A stretch of 64,000 nt of DNA from Bradyrhizobium liaoningense (GTDB taxonomy: Bacteria > Pseudomonadota > Alphaproteobacteria > Rhizobiales > Xanthobacteraceae): assembly GCF_018130955.1 (NCBI RefSeq), contig NZ_JAFCJM010000026.1, forward strand, positions 31,652-95,651, in the 5' to 3' direction. The notes beneath the pieces were generated by a model that saw only the letters and a program-made list of their open reading frames with translations, was not told the DNA's origin and ran no database searches. Made by a program: the position numbers and the translations under genes. Below, in pieces: positions 42,436-50,181 of the stretch. Each line of letters opens with the position of its first letter. Position 1 is the first letter of the stretch.

Positions 42436-42711
42436 ATGATAACAATGGGTGCAATCGCATTTTCGGATTTTTCTCGAAGGTCGGCTGAGTTTGTCTCCGA
42501 CTTCGCCAGTGTCATTCACAACCTAATTATGGACGTGCGCGACAGCTACCGACCCGGGCTGCACTACATGCGTGGCCTCGGCCCGAAATGGCGCGCCAAG
42601 CATTGGTCCTGGCTAAAATTCGTTTCTGGATCTGTACCGACGACCCGGCAGCACCAGATGTCGCCGGTGTTCGCACGCCGTTGTGACGCGGCTCATTCCA
42701 CCGATAGCTAG
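42436..42711 (+). CDS. Hypothetical protein, 91 aa
   Basis: I do not recognise it. MITMGAIAFSDFSRRSAEFV and SDFASVIHNLIMDVRDSYRP are followed by a basic, Trp-rich part (GPKWRAKHWSWLKFVSGSVP). AGGAGAGG lies 7 bases before the ATG, the main support for coding. The frame is open further upstream to 42145 with weaker starts. It lies 16 bp before the ClpP-like gene. Confidence 0.4.
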   Translation: MITMGAIAFSDFSRRSAEFVSDFASVIHNLIMDVRDSYRPGLHYMRGLGPKWRAKHWSWLKFVSGSVPTTRQHQMSPVFARRCDAAHSTDS

Positions 42712-42727
42712 CCAAGGAAAGAAATTC

Positions 42728-43633
42728 ATGCTCACTCGCCGAGCGGCCACCCGAGCATGGATTTTGCTCGGAGCCGCCGCCCGTTTCGTCGCATTCTTCG
42801 GCCTGATGGCTATGCTGGGCGGTTCGACGTATGCCGGCGCCGCCCTCGAAGAACGCAAATTGCCGATGAAGTTCACTTGGGTCGCTTGCCATCCGAATTG
42901 TCGGGGCTGGGTCAGCGCGGTCGGCATGGTCACCGCAGAGACGCCAAAGGACTTCAATGAATTCGCGCACAGTCATCAGCTCAAAGGCGAAACTGTCGTG
43001 CTGGATTCCAGCGGCGGCTCGGTTAACGACTCGATCGCGCTCGGACACTGGTTCCGGGAGCTCGGGATGTTGACGACCGTCGGGGTGAGCGTGCTTACCC
43101 ACACCGCACGCGGCGAGCGCGCCAACGTGTCGCCCGAAGCCTACTGCGAGTCTATGTGTGTTTTTCTGCTATTGTCGGGCAAGTTGCGCTACGTGCCAGA
43201 ACAGGCGCACATCCGCGTACATCAGATCTGGATGGGCGATCGTGCTGATAATGCGCGGGCCGCGAGCTACAGCGCAGATGATCTCATGATCGTGGAGCGC
43301 GATATTGGACGTCTCGCCAAATACACCTTCGACATGGGCGGCACGGGTGACCTGTTGGCACTAGCGCTGAACGTGCCGCCATGGGTAGACCTTCATGAAC
43401 TGTCTCGGGAGGAATTGCGACTGACCAACCTCGCCACTACCGACAAAATTGCTCAGTTGGGCAGCCCGGAGGCAGCGGTGGTCGAGCTGACGCCAAAACC
43501 GGTGCAGGATCGATTCGTAAGCAGCGCGGTTACGACCGAGACCAATCCAGAGTCAGCTAAATCAACCAAGTCGGTTCGAGCGTTGAGACAGGCGGGCGGC
43601 ATGAGGACAGCGGGCCCGCCCAGACAAGAGTAG
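42728..43633 (+). CDS. Exported ClpP-like (COG3904-type) protein
   Basis: About 301 residues. N-terminal hydrophobic segment (ARFVAFFGLMAMLGGSTYAG) as signal peptide or anchor. The ClpP/crotonase-like core is GETVVLDSSGGSVNDSIALG, then ESMCVFLLLSGKLRYVPEQA and HIRVHQIWMGDRADNARAAS; the Cys in ESMC takes the place where ClpP has its catalytic Ser. C-terminal tail is disordered (PESAKSTKSVRALRQAGG). Such periplasmic proteins are widespread in alphaproteobacteria with unknown function. AAGGAAAG lies before the ATG. Confidence 0.75.
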   Translation: MLTRRAATRAWILLGAAARFVAFFGLMAMLGGSTYAGAALEERKLPMKFTWVACHPNCRGWVSAVGMVTAETPKDFNEFAHSHQLKGETVVLDSSGGSVNDSIALGHWFRELGMLTTVGVSVLTHTARGERANVSPEAYCESMCVFLLLSGKLRYVPEQAHIRVHQIWMGDRADNARAASYSADDLMIVERDIGRLAKYTFDMGGTGDLLALALNVPPWVDLHELSREELRLTNLATTDKIAQLGSPEAAVVELTPKPVQDRFVSSAVTTETNPESAKSTKSVRALRQAGGMRTAGPPRQE

Positions 43634-43914
43634 CCGGTAATCCTTTCTGACGAACTCCTAAGGCTTCCCACAAGGAGCACCGCAGTTTCCGAAATGGGTC
43701 AGAATGCGGACGGTCGCCAAAGGCTCAGCCACGTCCGCCCGTGTATCCCCCACAGCGACATTCCATAATCGCAATAACGCGAATGCCCTCTCAGGCTGGC
43801 TTCGATTCTCTACTGATAAGCTTTGTCGTCGATTTCCCTGAGGCGCCCGGCCTCGTAGCGCCGCGCTTCTTCCTTCCGATATACTACGCGATCCGGCCAA
43901 GGTAGCGAGATCTT

Positions 43915-44871
43915 ATGTCCCAAATCGATTGGCTTAGCCATCTCCTGCAACTGATCACCATCACCGGCCAGCTCGAGGTCCGCTGCGCCTACGGTGCGCC
44001 GTGGCGTGTTACCTGGGGCCGGGCTGCGGCAAACGAGATCCCTTATCACGTCATAGTCAAGGGCCGGGCCATTTTAGAGAATCCGGAGACGAGAACGGCG
44101 CGGGAGCTGGTGAGCGGGGATATCGTGCTACTTCCTCATGGTGCGGCGCATGTGCTGCACGACGGTAGTGGGCAGACACCAATCCGTACACACGAAAGCG
44201 TAGGCTCTGCCGGATGGATGTTGAGCGAGAACGATGGGCAGGGTGAGCAACTGGATCTGATGTGTGGGCGATTTTTCATTGCGTCACCCCATGATCGGCT
44301 GATCCGCAACTACATGCCCGCGGAACTGGTCGCGCGGGCTATGAACAGCAATGGAGAAGACGGAACCGGCTCCGCTTCCGACCAACTGGCCAGCTTGGTG
44401 AGGCTGATGCGAATGGAGTCCGCCGGTGACAGAGCGGGAGGACGTGCTATTCTCGACGCACTTTCTTCAGCCCTGTTCACCCTGGTATTGCGCTCGGCGA
44501 GCGAAGCCGAGAAAGCGCCCGAAGGCCTCTTGGCCCTCGCCGGTCATCCGCGACTGGCTCCAGCCATTGCGGCGATGTTTGCTGATCCAGCGCGGTCTTG
44601 GAAACTGCCTGATTTGGCGGAGATGTGCGGCATGTCGCGCGCTACGTTCATGAGGCACTTTCAAGACAGGCTAGGTTGCTCCGCCCTCGACCTGTTGACC
44701 GATCTCCGCATGGGCCTGGCCGCCAACGAGTTGAAAAAACCTGCCATCAGCACCGAGGCTGTGGCCGAGACAGTTGGGTATCAATCCGTTTCGGCATTCC
44801 GGCGTGTATTTGCCGAGAGAATGGGGATGACACCGGGGGAATGGCGCCGAGTGGCGCACAAGGGTGAGTAG
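43915..44871 (+). CDS. AraC-family regulator with N-terminal cupin
   Basis: 318 residues. N-terminal cupin (LVSGDIVLLPHGAAHVLHDG) of the type found in AraC regulators of detoxification genes, then a helical linker and two HTH motifs: KLPDLAEMCGMSRATFMRHF and ISTEAVAETVGYQSVSAFRR, ending GMTPGEWRRV. It is 129 bp upstream of the nitroreductase/AhpD/azoreductase operon on the same strand and is its likely regulator. The first cassette at 23-24 kb has no AraC next to it. Ribosome site weak. Confidence 0.92.
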   Translation: MSQIDWLSHLLQLITITGQLEVRCAYGAPWRVTWGRAAANEIPYHVIVKGRAILENPETRTARELVSGDIVLLPHGAAHVLHDGSGQTPIRTHESVGSAGWMLSENDGQGEQLDLMCGRFFIASPHDRLIRNYMPAELVARAMNSNGEDGTGSASDQLASLVRLMRMESAGDRAGGRAILDALSSALFTLVLRSASEAEKAPEGLLALAGHPRLAPAIAAMFADPARSWKLPDLAEMCGMSRATFMRHFQDRLGCSALDLLTDLRMGLAANELKKPAISTEAVAETVGYQSVSAFRRVFAERMGMTPGEWRRVAHKGE

Positions 44872-45000
44872 ACCTACGGCCTGGGTCGGACGCGCGCCAG
44901 TTTGATCCTTTCGCGCATCGTATTGAGCTGATCCAGCCTCGAAGTTTTCATGACCAACCGTAAATTGGGCTCCGTAATCACTTGAAGAAGGAGCCACCTA

Positions 45001-45744
45001 ATGAACTGCATCGCCACAGTCGCCGCCGATCCCGCAACCAGCGCAATCGCTGAGATCTTCCCGCAGGCCAAGACGGGCGGAAATACTCCCGCATCCCAAC
45101 CTTCCCATTCGCTCACCCAGCCGATGCCGACGAACGTCGTCATTGAAACCATTCTGAGCCGCAGTGCCGCCAAGTACTACGACCCTATCGCCACTCTGCG
45201 CGACGATCAGATCCGCGAGTTGGTGCGGATCGGCACATCCGCGCCGACATCCTTCCACCTGCAGAACTGGCGGTTCATCGCCGTCCGTACGCCCGAGGCC
45301 AAGGCTCGGCTCCATCCGATTGCTTGGAAGCAGCCCGCGATCCTCGACGCTGCCGTTACCTTTATCATCATCGGGCAACTGGCCGATGCCAGCACTGTTC
45401 CCGATCGTCTGGCGTCTGTCGTGGAAGCCGGAATCATGCCGGCGCACCTAGTGCCGGATTGGGAAATCCCTGCGCGCGGACTGTATGACGATCAGCCCCA
45501 GCGGCAGCGCGATGAGGCGGTACGCTCCGCGACCTTCGGCGCCGCGGCGATCATCTATGCGGCTCGCTCTTTGGGCTGGGGTTCGACGCCGATGATCGGC
45601 TTCGACGCCGAAGCCGTGCACCGCGAGTTCGGTCTGGCCGAAGACGAAGTGCCGGTCATGCTGCTGACCGTCGGGCCGGAGCGAGCAGGCAACTGGCCGC
45701 AGAAGCCCCGCATGCCGGTGGCTGACGTGCTCGACTTTGCATAA
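45001..45744 (+). CDS. Nitroreductase family protein (cassette copy 2)
   Basis: 247 residues. From MPTNVVIETILSRSAAKYYD on it matches the gene at 23633-24304 closely, including APTSFHLQNWRFIAVRTPEA and LGWGSTPMIGFDAEAVHREF. The first 40 residues (MNCIATVAADPATSAIAEIF and a Thr/Ser/Pro-rich stretch) have no counterpart in copy 1, where tandem repeats take their place. AAGGAG precedes the ATG. FMN-dependent reduction of nitro compounds or quinones is likely. First gene of an operon with the AhpD-like and azoreductase genes. Confidence 0.92.
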   Translation: MNCIATVAADPATSAIAEIFPQAKTGGNTPASQPSHSLTQPMPTNVVIETILSRSAAKYYDPIATLRDDQIRELVRIGTSAPTSFHLQNWRFIAVRTPEAKARLHPIAWKQPAILDAAVTFIIIGQLADASTVPDRLASVVEAGIMPAHLVPDWEIPARGLYDDQPQRQRDEAVRSATFGAAAIIYAARSLGWGSTPMIGFDAEAVHREFGLAEDEVPVMLLTVGPERAGNWPQKPRMPVADVLDFA

Positions 45745-45778
45745 TTCCAAATCAACTCAAGAACTTATGGAGATTACC

Positions 45779-46324
45779 ATGGCAAGAACTGTTGCTCTGA
45801 AGCAAGAACAGGTGCCGGTTGAATCGAAATCGACCCTTGATGCGTTCACCAAGAACATCGGGTTCACCCCAAATATGATGGCGGCCTTCGCGCAGAGCCC
45901 AATCGCATTCAACTCCTGGGCCACCCTGCTCGGCTCCCTGAGCAAAGCGCTCGACGTGAAGACACGCGACAGTATCGGACTCGCGGTCTCCGAGGTGAAT
46001 GGTTGCAACTATTGCCTGACGGTTCACAGCTTCACAGCCGAACACATGGCGAAGCTATCGGCCGATGACATCATTCTTGCCCGAAAGGGCCATGCCAACG
46101 ACCCGAAGCGGGACGCCGCCGTCCAGTTCGCACGCAAAGTAATTGAGACGCGCGGGCACGTCAGTGATGCCGATCTGAAAGCGGTCCGCGAGGTTGGCTA
46201 CACCGACGCGAACATCATCGAGATCGTAGCATTGGTGGCCATGTACTCGCTGACGAACTTCTTCAACAACGTTTTCGATCACGAGAAGGACTTTCCGGCC
46301 GTCGCGCCGGCCGGCTCGATCTGA
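45779..46324 (+). CDS. AhpD-like carboxymuconolactone decarboxylase-family protein (cassette copy 2)
   Basis: 181 residues, same length as copy 1 at 23066-23611. The active-site helix NGCNYCLTVHSFTAEHMAKL is typical; copy 1 has Arg for Gly before the first Cys (NRCNYC). GGAG lies 6 bases before the ATG at 45779. It follows the nitroreductase by 34 bp and precedes the azoreductase by 44 bp. Likely role: hydroperoxide or thiol reduction linked to the flavin reductases. Confidence 0.92.
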   Translation: MARTVALKQEQVPVESKSTLDAFTKNIGFTPNMMAAFAQSPIAFNSWATLLGSLSKALDVKTRDSIGLAVSEVNGCNYCLTVHSFTAEHMAKLSADDIILARKGHANDPKRDAAVQFARKVIETRGHVSDADLKAVREVGYTDANIIEIVALVAMYSLTNFFNNVFDHEKDFPAVAPAGSI

Positions 46325-46368
46325 GCTTGGTCCCGTCGCAATCTCACGAAGCAATTGGAATCGATCGC

Positions 46369-47088
46369 ATGAACATCCTCCATATTGATTGCAGTCCGCG
46401 TCAGGATTCGCATAGCCGCCAGCTTTCGGCGGCGATCGTCGAAAAGCTTCTCGAGGTTGCGCCCGGGGCGAGCATCACTCGGCGTGATTTAGGGACTGAA
46501 CCCTTGCCTCACGCCGTGGCGGATTACGCAGTCGCGCTGTCTTCGCTGGCCACGTTGGCGGCTCCGCTGAAGGGTGCTCTGGACGTTTCCGAAGCGCTTA
46601 TTCAGGAAGTCGAGGCGGCCGATGTGATTGTCATCGGAACGCCCATGCACAACTTCACCATTCCCTCGGTCCTCAAGGCCTGGATCGATCAAATTCTGCG
46701 CGTCGGTCGCACGATGAAGTCGACGCCGTCCGGAAAGGTGGGAATGCTCCGGGATCGTCCGGTTTTCATCGGCGTGGCTTCCGGTGCCGTCTTTTCTGGC
46801 GAGCGAGCCAATCAGCCCGATTTCCTCACGCCGTACCTGACGCTGGCGCTGAACTCCATTGGGCTGAAAACCCTGCAATTCCTCCCCGTACAGGCCACCG
46901 CGTTTCTCGGGGGCGACAAGGCCACATCAGCGAGGGACAACGCTCTTGCCGCCATCGACCTTACGGTCGTGGGAGAGCTTCGAGGCGTCCTCGATCGTCC
47001 TGCAGTGCTCTCGCGATGCCCTCCTGCTCTGGAGACGGTCGCACCAGCAGCATTCAGGAGCGCGCCTCTTGGCACGCGCACATCCTAA
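46369..47088 (+). CDS. FMN-dependent NADH azoreductase
   Basis: About 239 residues of the AzoR flavodoxin-like fold: MNILHIDCSPRQDSHSRQLS (FMN phosphate loop), DVIVIGTPMHNFTIPSVLKA (flavin ring contact), WIDQILRVGRTM. It reduces quinones and azo compounds with NADH. Family members are about 200 residues; here about 35 C-terminal residues after TVVGELRG (a Pro/Ala/Thr-rich tail) look unrelated and may come from a frameshift or a lost stop. Third gene of the AraC-controlled cassette; copy 1 of the cassette has no azoreductase and has a quinone oxidoreductase nearby instead. Confidence 0.88.
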   Translation: MNILHIDCSPRQDSHSRQLSAAIVEKLLEVAPGASITRRDLGTEPLPHAVADYAVALSSLATLAAPLKGALDVSEALIQEVEAADVIVIGTPMHNFTIPSVLKAWIDQILRVGRTMKSTPSGKVGMLRDRPVFIGVASGAVFSGERANQPDFLTPYLTLALNSIGLKTLQFLPVQATAFLGGDKATSARDNALAAIDLTVVGELRGVLDRPAVLSRCPPALETVAPAAFRSAPLGTRTS

Positions 47089-47128
47089 CCCTCCGGCCTC
47101 CGCCGGACTATGAACACGAGGTCTTTCG

Positions 47129-47647
47129 ATGATTTTACCTGCCGGTACGCTTCCCCAAGTCGGCGACAGGATCACCGACAAATCAGCACCGCCCGATGAC
47201 AGCGCCGTACGCAAATGGCTCGGACCAGATGCGTTCGAGCATTGGGCTGAGCTGCGGAACTGGATCGACGAATTCTACCCTGGAATTTTCGCGCCGGACT
47301 GGCTCTACGGTGGCAAGAATCGCGGTTGGTCTCTGCGCTACAAGAAAACCAAGGCGTTCTGCACCTTGGCGCCGGAATACCGAAGGTTTTCGGTTGTCGT
47401 GGTGATGGGTGGCGCAGAACGAGAGAAGTTTGAGGAGCGGCGCTATGTCTGGCGGCCGCAATTGGTCAAGCTCTACGATGAAGCCAAAACATACATCGAC
47501 GGGAAATGGCTGACGGTTGCCGTCTCATCGGTAGATGATCTGCATGATGTGACGAAATTTCTGACTATGAAGCGCTCGCCAGATGTATCGTCGGCATCAC
47601 ACAGCAATTCAACATCACGGTCGTCGCGGAAGGCGTCGAACCGATAG
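47129..47647 (+). CDS. DUF3788-like protein with chimeric C terminus
   Basis: 172 residues. The first 150 match the DUF3788-like fragments at 38290 and 63450: VGDRITDKSAPPDDSAVRKW, FEHWAELRNWIDEFYPGIFA, PDWLYGGKNRGWSLRYKKTK, EREKFEERRYVWRPQLVKLY, DGKWLTVAVSSVDDLHDVTK. This copy is unbroken there and gives the family's real length. After FLTMKRSP the reading frame runs into an EAL-domain scrap read out of frame (Ser-rich), so the last 22 residues are foreign. GAGG lies 9 bases before the ATG. DUF3788 proteins have no established function. Confidence 0.75.
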   Translation: MILPAGTLPQVGDRITDKSAPPDDSAVRKWLGPDAFEHWAELRNWIDEFYPGIFAPDWLYGGKNRGWSLRYKKTKAFCTLAPEYRRFSVVVVMGGAEREKFEERRYVWRPQLVKLYDEAKTYIDGKWLTVAVSSVDDLHDVTKFLTMKRSPDVSSASHSNSTSRSSRKASNR

Positions 47648-47650
47648 CTA
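47569..47650 (+). pseudogene. EAL-domain phosphodiesterase fragment
   Basis: In the frame beginning GAAGCGCTCGCCAGATGTAT the DNA reads EALARCIVGITQQFNITVVA followed by EGVEP, the conserved ITVVAEGVE segment of c-di-GMP phosphodiesterases. It overlaps the 3' end of the DUF3788-like gene in another frame. Only about 26 residues remain. Confidence 0.6.
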
Positions 47651-47693
47651 ACTGCGTGAAAGAGTCGTCGTTCAGGTTCATGCGGCAGGATTC

Positions 47694-47879
47694 GTGAACA
47701 CAGAGACGCTCGAGCATCCGTTCGGTACGATGAAGGCACGCATGGGAGCGACGCACTTCCTGACCAAAACGCTTCCAAAAGTAGCCACCGAGATGGCTCT
47801 ATCCGTCCTGGCCTACAACCTGACACGGGTCATGAACATCGTCGGGGTCAAGCCGCTGATTGCTGCAATCGCGGCCTGA
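47694..47879 (+). mobile_element. IS1182-family transposase C-terminal fragment
   Basis: TETLEHPFGTMKARMGATHF, then LPKVATEMALSVLAYNLTRV and MNIVGVKPLIAAI and a stop. This is the C terminus of an IS1182-type transposase of a different subgroup from the 9.2 kb remnant. No other part of that transposase is nearby. Confidence 0.75.
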
Positions 47880-47903
47880 GACGCTCCTCCTCCTTTTTGC
47901 CAC

Positions 47904-48086
47904 TCAGTGCCGATCCCCTCCAGGACGTTTCGCTCTTTTTACGATGCCTTCCGCGCGATCCGCTATCGTGGTGAGTTCGCGGCTGAGTGTGGCAAAAAAC
48001 TCTCGCTTCTCTTTTGTTTCGGCTTCCGCACTAAGGGTCGCGCACTCAGCTGCCTGATCGCGCAGCTGTGCCAGATGCGCTTTCAT
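47904..48086 (-). CDS. Small helical hypothetical protein, 60 aa
   Basis: MKAHLAQLRDQAAECATLSA then ETKEKREFFATLSRELTTIA and DRAEGIVKRAKRPGGDRH. A charged helical hairpin typical of short conserved proteins of unknown function in bradyrhizobia. AGGAT lies just before the ATG. Isolated on the minus strand between IS debris and a terminator. Confidence 0.55.
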   Translation of the reverse strand: MKAHLAQLRDQAAECATLSAEAETKEKREFFATLSRELTTIADRAEGIVKRAKRPGGDRH

Positions 48087-48190
48087 ATCCTACGTTTCCC
48101 TGCCGTCCCGTGCTTACCGCTAAGCGTCACGATATCAGGATGCCACGAGGCCCCAAAGGCGAAAAGCGCCTCAATCGCGATGAAGGTCGA

Positions 48191-48217
48191 AGGCCGCCTC
48201 GGTTGGCGGCCTCTTTC
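48191..48217 (+). terminator. Rho-independent terminator
   Basis: AGGCCGCC, loop TCGGTT, GGCGGCCT, then CTTTC. An 8-bp perfect stem. Just upstream (48139) a scrap MPRGPKGEKR matches the start of small bradyrhizobial proteins but soon ends. Confidence 0.65.
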
Positions 48218-48469
48218 ATATCAAGCCAAGTCTGCGATGTCGCCCTGTTGTCCTATCGGCGAACTGGCGGCACGTCCCGCTGAGGTCCGCTTAACGGGGT
48301 ACAACGGCCGAGATTTGCTCACTCTGAGTTCTTCGCATTTTGACCCGGTGCGGACCTGCGAGAATTTGGACCCGGATTCTGTTCCGGCCGTGGTACCGGC
48401 TGATCGCACGCATCGGCGAGACCGGTGTTGACGAATATTTCCTGGACCCCAAGCCCGTCCCAAGCACCA

Positions 48470-48627
48470 GCCCCCAGGTCTACAGGGATCAGTTCACCGC
48501 TCGACGCAGCGGCGAGATCTTCCTGTACGTAAACGATGGGGTGATCGGTCTGCCTTGGCTCCACGACTGGTTCTATCGGGGAGAGCGTCACCGCGGAAAG
48601 GCTAATGTGACCGTCAGACTCCTGTAG
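48470..48627 (+). pseudogene. C-terminal fragment of an unidentified protein
   Basis: The frame ending at 48627 reads QFTARRSGEIFLYVNDGVIG, LPWLHDWFYRGERHRGKANV and TVRLL, then stop. The beta-rich GEIFLYVNDGVIGLPW pattern looks like real coding sequence (I recall it at the end of some exported hypothetical proteins), but no start or N-terminal part is present: the frame upstream is Pro-rich and unlike it. Confidence 0.45.
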
Positions 48628-48799
48628 ATAGGCGTGGCCGTCGATTGCATCTTTTCGGTGCGCTCGCGCAGCTCGCGGCGTGGACTACGGTGGTCATTCC
48701 TGGGCCCCAAGCGGACCCGCTCGACTGATAAGCTTTTGCTCGACCTGCGCCCGGGGCACGTGGCGCGGGAATAACTCCGATGGATGATCGGCGCGTTTC

Positions 48800-49423
48800 T
48801 TACGCGGGCTTGATCATATCCCGCGCATAGGCCAGGCCGATACCGTAGCCGCCGCCATGAGCCTCGACGATCGCTCGCGCTCCATCGTAGGTCGCATGCC
48901 GGGTCCAGTCGCGTTGAAGCTCCGGAAGCACCTGGATCCACGACGTGGGCTTCGCTCCCGCAACTTCCATGCGTCGCAGCGCCAGATCGTGACTGACCGG
49001 AGTGAGCCCGCCGCAAGCGTCGCCGACGACATGTACCTCATACCCAGCGGCGAGAGCGGAGAGCACAGGAAAGGTCACGCACGCCTCCGTCAACAGTCCC
49101 GAGAAGATCAGCTTCCGTCGTCCAGTCGCCACGATCGCGCCGCGCGCAGCGTCGTCCTCCCACATGTTCATGTTGCGGCGATCGATCGCGACTACTTCGG
49201 GAATCGCGGCCTGAATTGCGCGCATCAGGGGGCCGCTGTAGACCTTGGTGGCGGACGTGGACACCACGATCGGTATGCCGAAAACAGCGGCAGTGCGTGC
49301 TAGAGCGATCACGTTGTTCAGAAGCATTTGGCGATCGATCGATCCCACGCCGAAAGCAAGTCCGGCTTGCTGATCGGCCAGCACCAAGGCGCAATCCTTC
49401 GGCTCGATCAGGTTATCGGACAT
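48800..49423 (-). CDS. Isochorismatase-family (YcaC-like) hydrolase
   Basis: 207 residues. CALVLADQQAGLAFGVGSID has the catalytic Asp, RRKLIFSGLLTEACVTFPVL contains the nucleophilic Cys (TEACV) after a cis-peptide-like turn, and the Lys is expected in between (ATKVYSGP). YcaC-type enzymes hydrolyse small amides of unknown identity. The ATG at 49423 (MSDNLIEPKDCALVL) has GAGA upstream; the frame is open to 49669, but that part is unlike the family. 59 bp downstream of RidA on the same strand, so the two probably form an operon for amide/enamine breakdown. Confidence 0.88.
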   Translation of the reverse strand: MSDNLIEPKDCALVLADQQAGLAFGVGSIDRQMLLNNVIALARTAAVFGIPIVVSTSATKVYSGPLMRAIQAAIPEVVAIDRRNMNMWEDDAARGAIVATGRRKLIFSGLLTEACVTFPVLSALAAGYEVHVVGDACGGLTPVSHDLALRRMEVAGAKPTSWIQVLPELQRDWTRHATYDGARAIVEAHGGGYGIGLAYARDMIKPA

Positions 49424-49482
49424 TGTTCTCTCGGTTTTAGGTCCTTGGGTCACCATTTTATTAACCCCAAATCGGGGATTCA

Positions 49483-49965
49483 TCACCGCGGCTTCGCTTC
49501 TACTCCCGGCAATATAGCCTTGAAGGTGATTTCGATGAGCTGTTGAGGAAAGGCCAGTCTCGCCACACCGATCAGGTTGCTGGCGCACTGAGGTCGTGCT
49601 GTGCCGTAGGCCTCCTTGCGCACCTTGCCCGCGACGGCGAATGCGGCGTCGACATCGAGGACATAGCACGTCTCCTCGACGACGTTGTCCAGCGTTGCCC
49701 CGAAGCGCGCCAAGAGCTTCGCCGCATTGGCGTAGGTCACCCGCATCTGCTGTTCCATCATCGAGAAGTCGGCCGACTTGCCGGATTCATCGAGAGAAGC
49801 AGGCGCGATCAGGTTCCCCTTTTCGTCGTGGCTGAGCTGGCCGGAGACATGGATCGTGTCACCAACCTTGATCGCCTGCGCGTATCCGTAGGCATCTTCC
49901 CATGGCACACCGAAATAGGTGGCTTCTTTGCCATTCAAGGCCGCCTTTACGTCCTTGCTTTGCAT
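49483..49965 (-). CDS. RidA-family protein
   Basis: 160 residues of the YjgF/YER057c/UK114 fold: GYAQAIKVGDTIHVSGQLSH, QMRVTYANAAKLLARFGATL, DNVVEETCYVLDVDAAFAVA, with the family Arg in TARPQCASNLIGVARLAFPQ. Canonical RidA hydrolyses reactive enamines and imines; in this subgroup the substrate is unknown. GAGG precedes the ATG. R1 copy E lies about 75 bp upstream and points at it. It is followed by the isochorismatase-family gene. Confidence 0.9.
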   Translation of the reverse strand: MQSKDVKAALNGKEATYFGVPWEDAYGYAQAIKVGDTIHVSGQLSHDEKGNLIAPASLDESGKSADFSMMEQQMRVTYANAAKLLARFGATLDNVVEETCYVLDVDAAFAVAGKVRKEAYGTARPQCASNLIGVARLAFPQQLIEITFKAILPGVEAKPR

Positions 49966-50039
49966 ATCGAGCCTCCTGGCGTCTCAATCTCGCATCGCGT
50001 CTCGGTGGCGGCACTGAATTCGGTGCGACGATGCTTTGG

Positions 50040-50155
50040 AGCGTGACCTTGCAACGCCGGCGAGGGAAATCACCTCTCGCCATAGAGTCGATAGACGATC
50101 GTTATTGCCGCCGCGTGATGCCGTCGCGAGGAAATGCCACCAGCCGCATCAAAAC
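50040..50155 (-). repeat. Dispersed upstream element R1, copy E
   Basis: GACCTTGCAACGCCGGCGAG, GGAAATCACCTCTCGCCATA, GAGTCGATAGACGATCGTTA, TTGCCGCCGCGTGATGCCGT, CGCGAGGAAATGCCACCAGC. It lacks the GCGCC unit of copies B and C. It points at RidA and lies just behind the 3' end of the cupin gene. Confidence 0.82.
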
Positions 50156-50181
50156 CGCTGCACACTTTTTCGAATCAAGCT

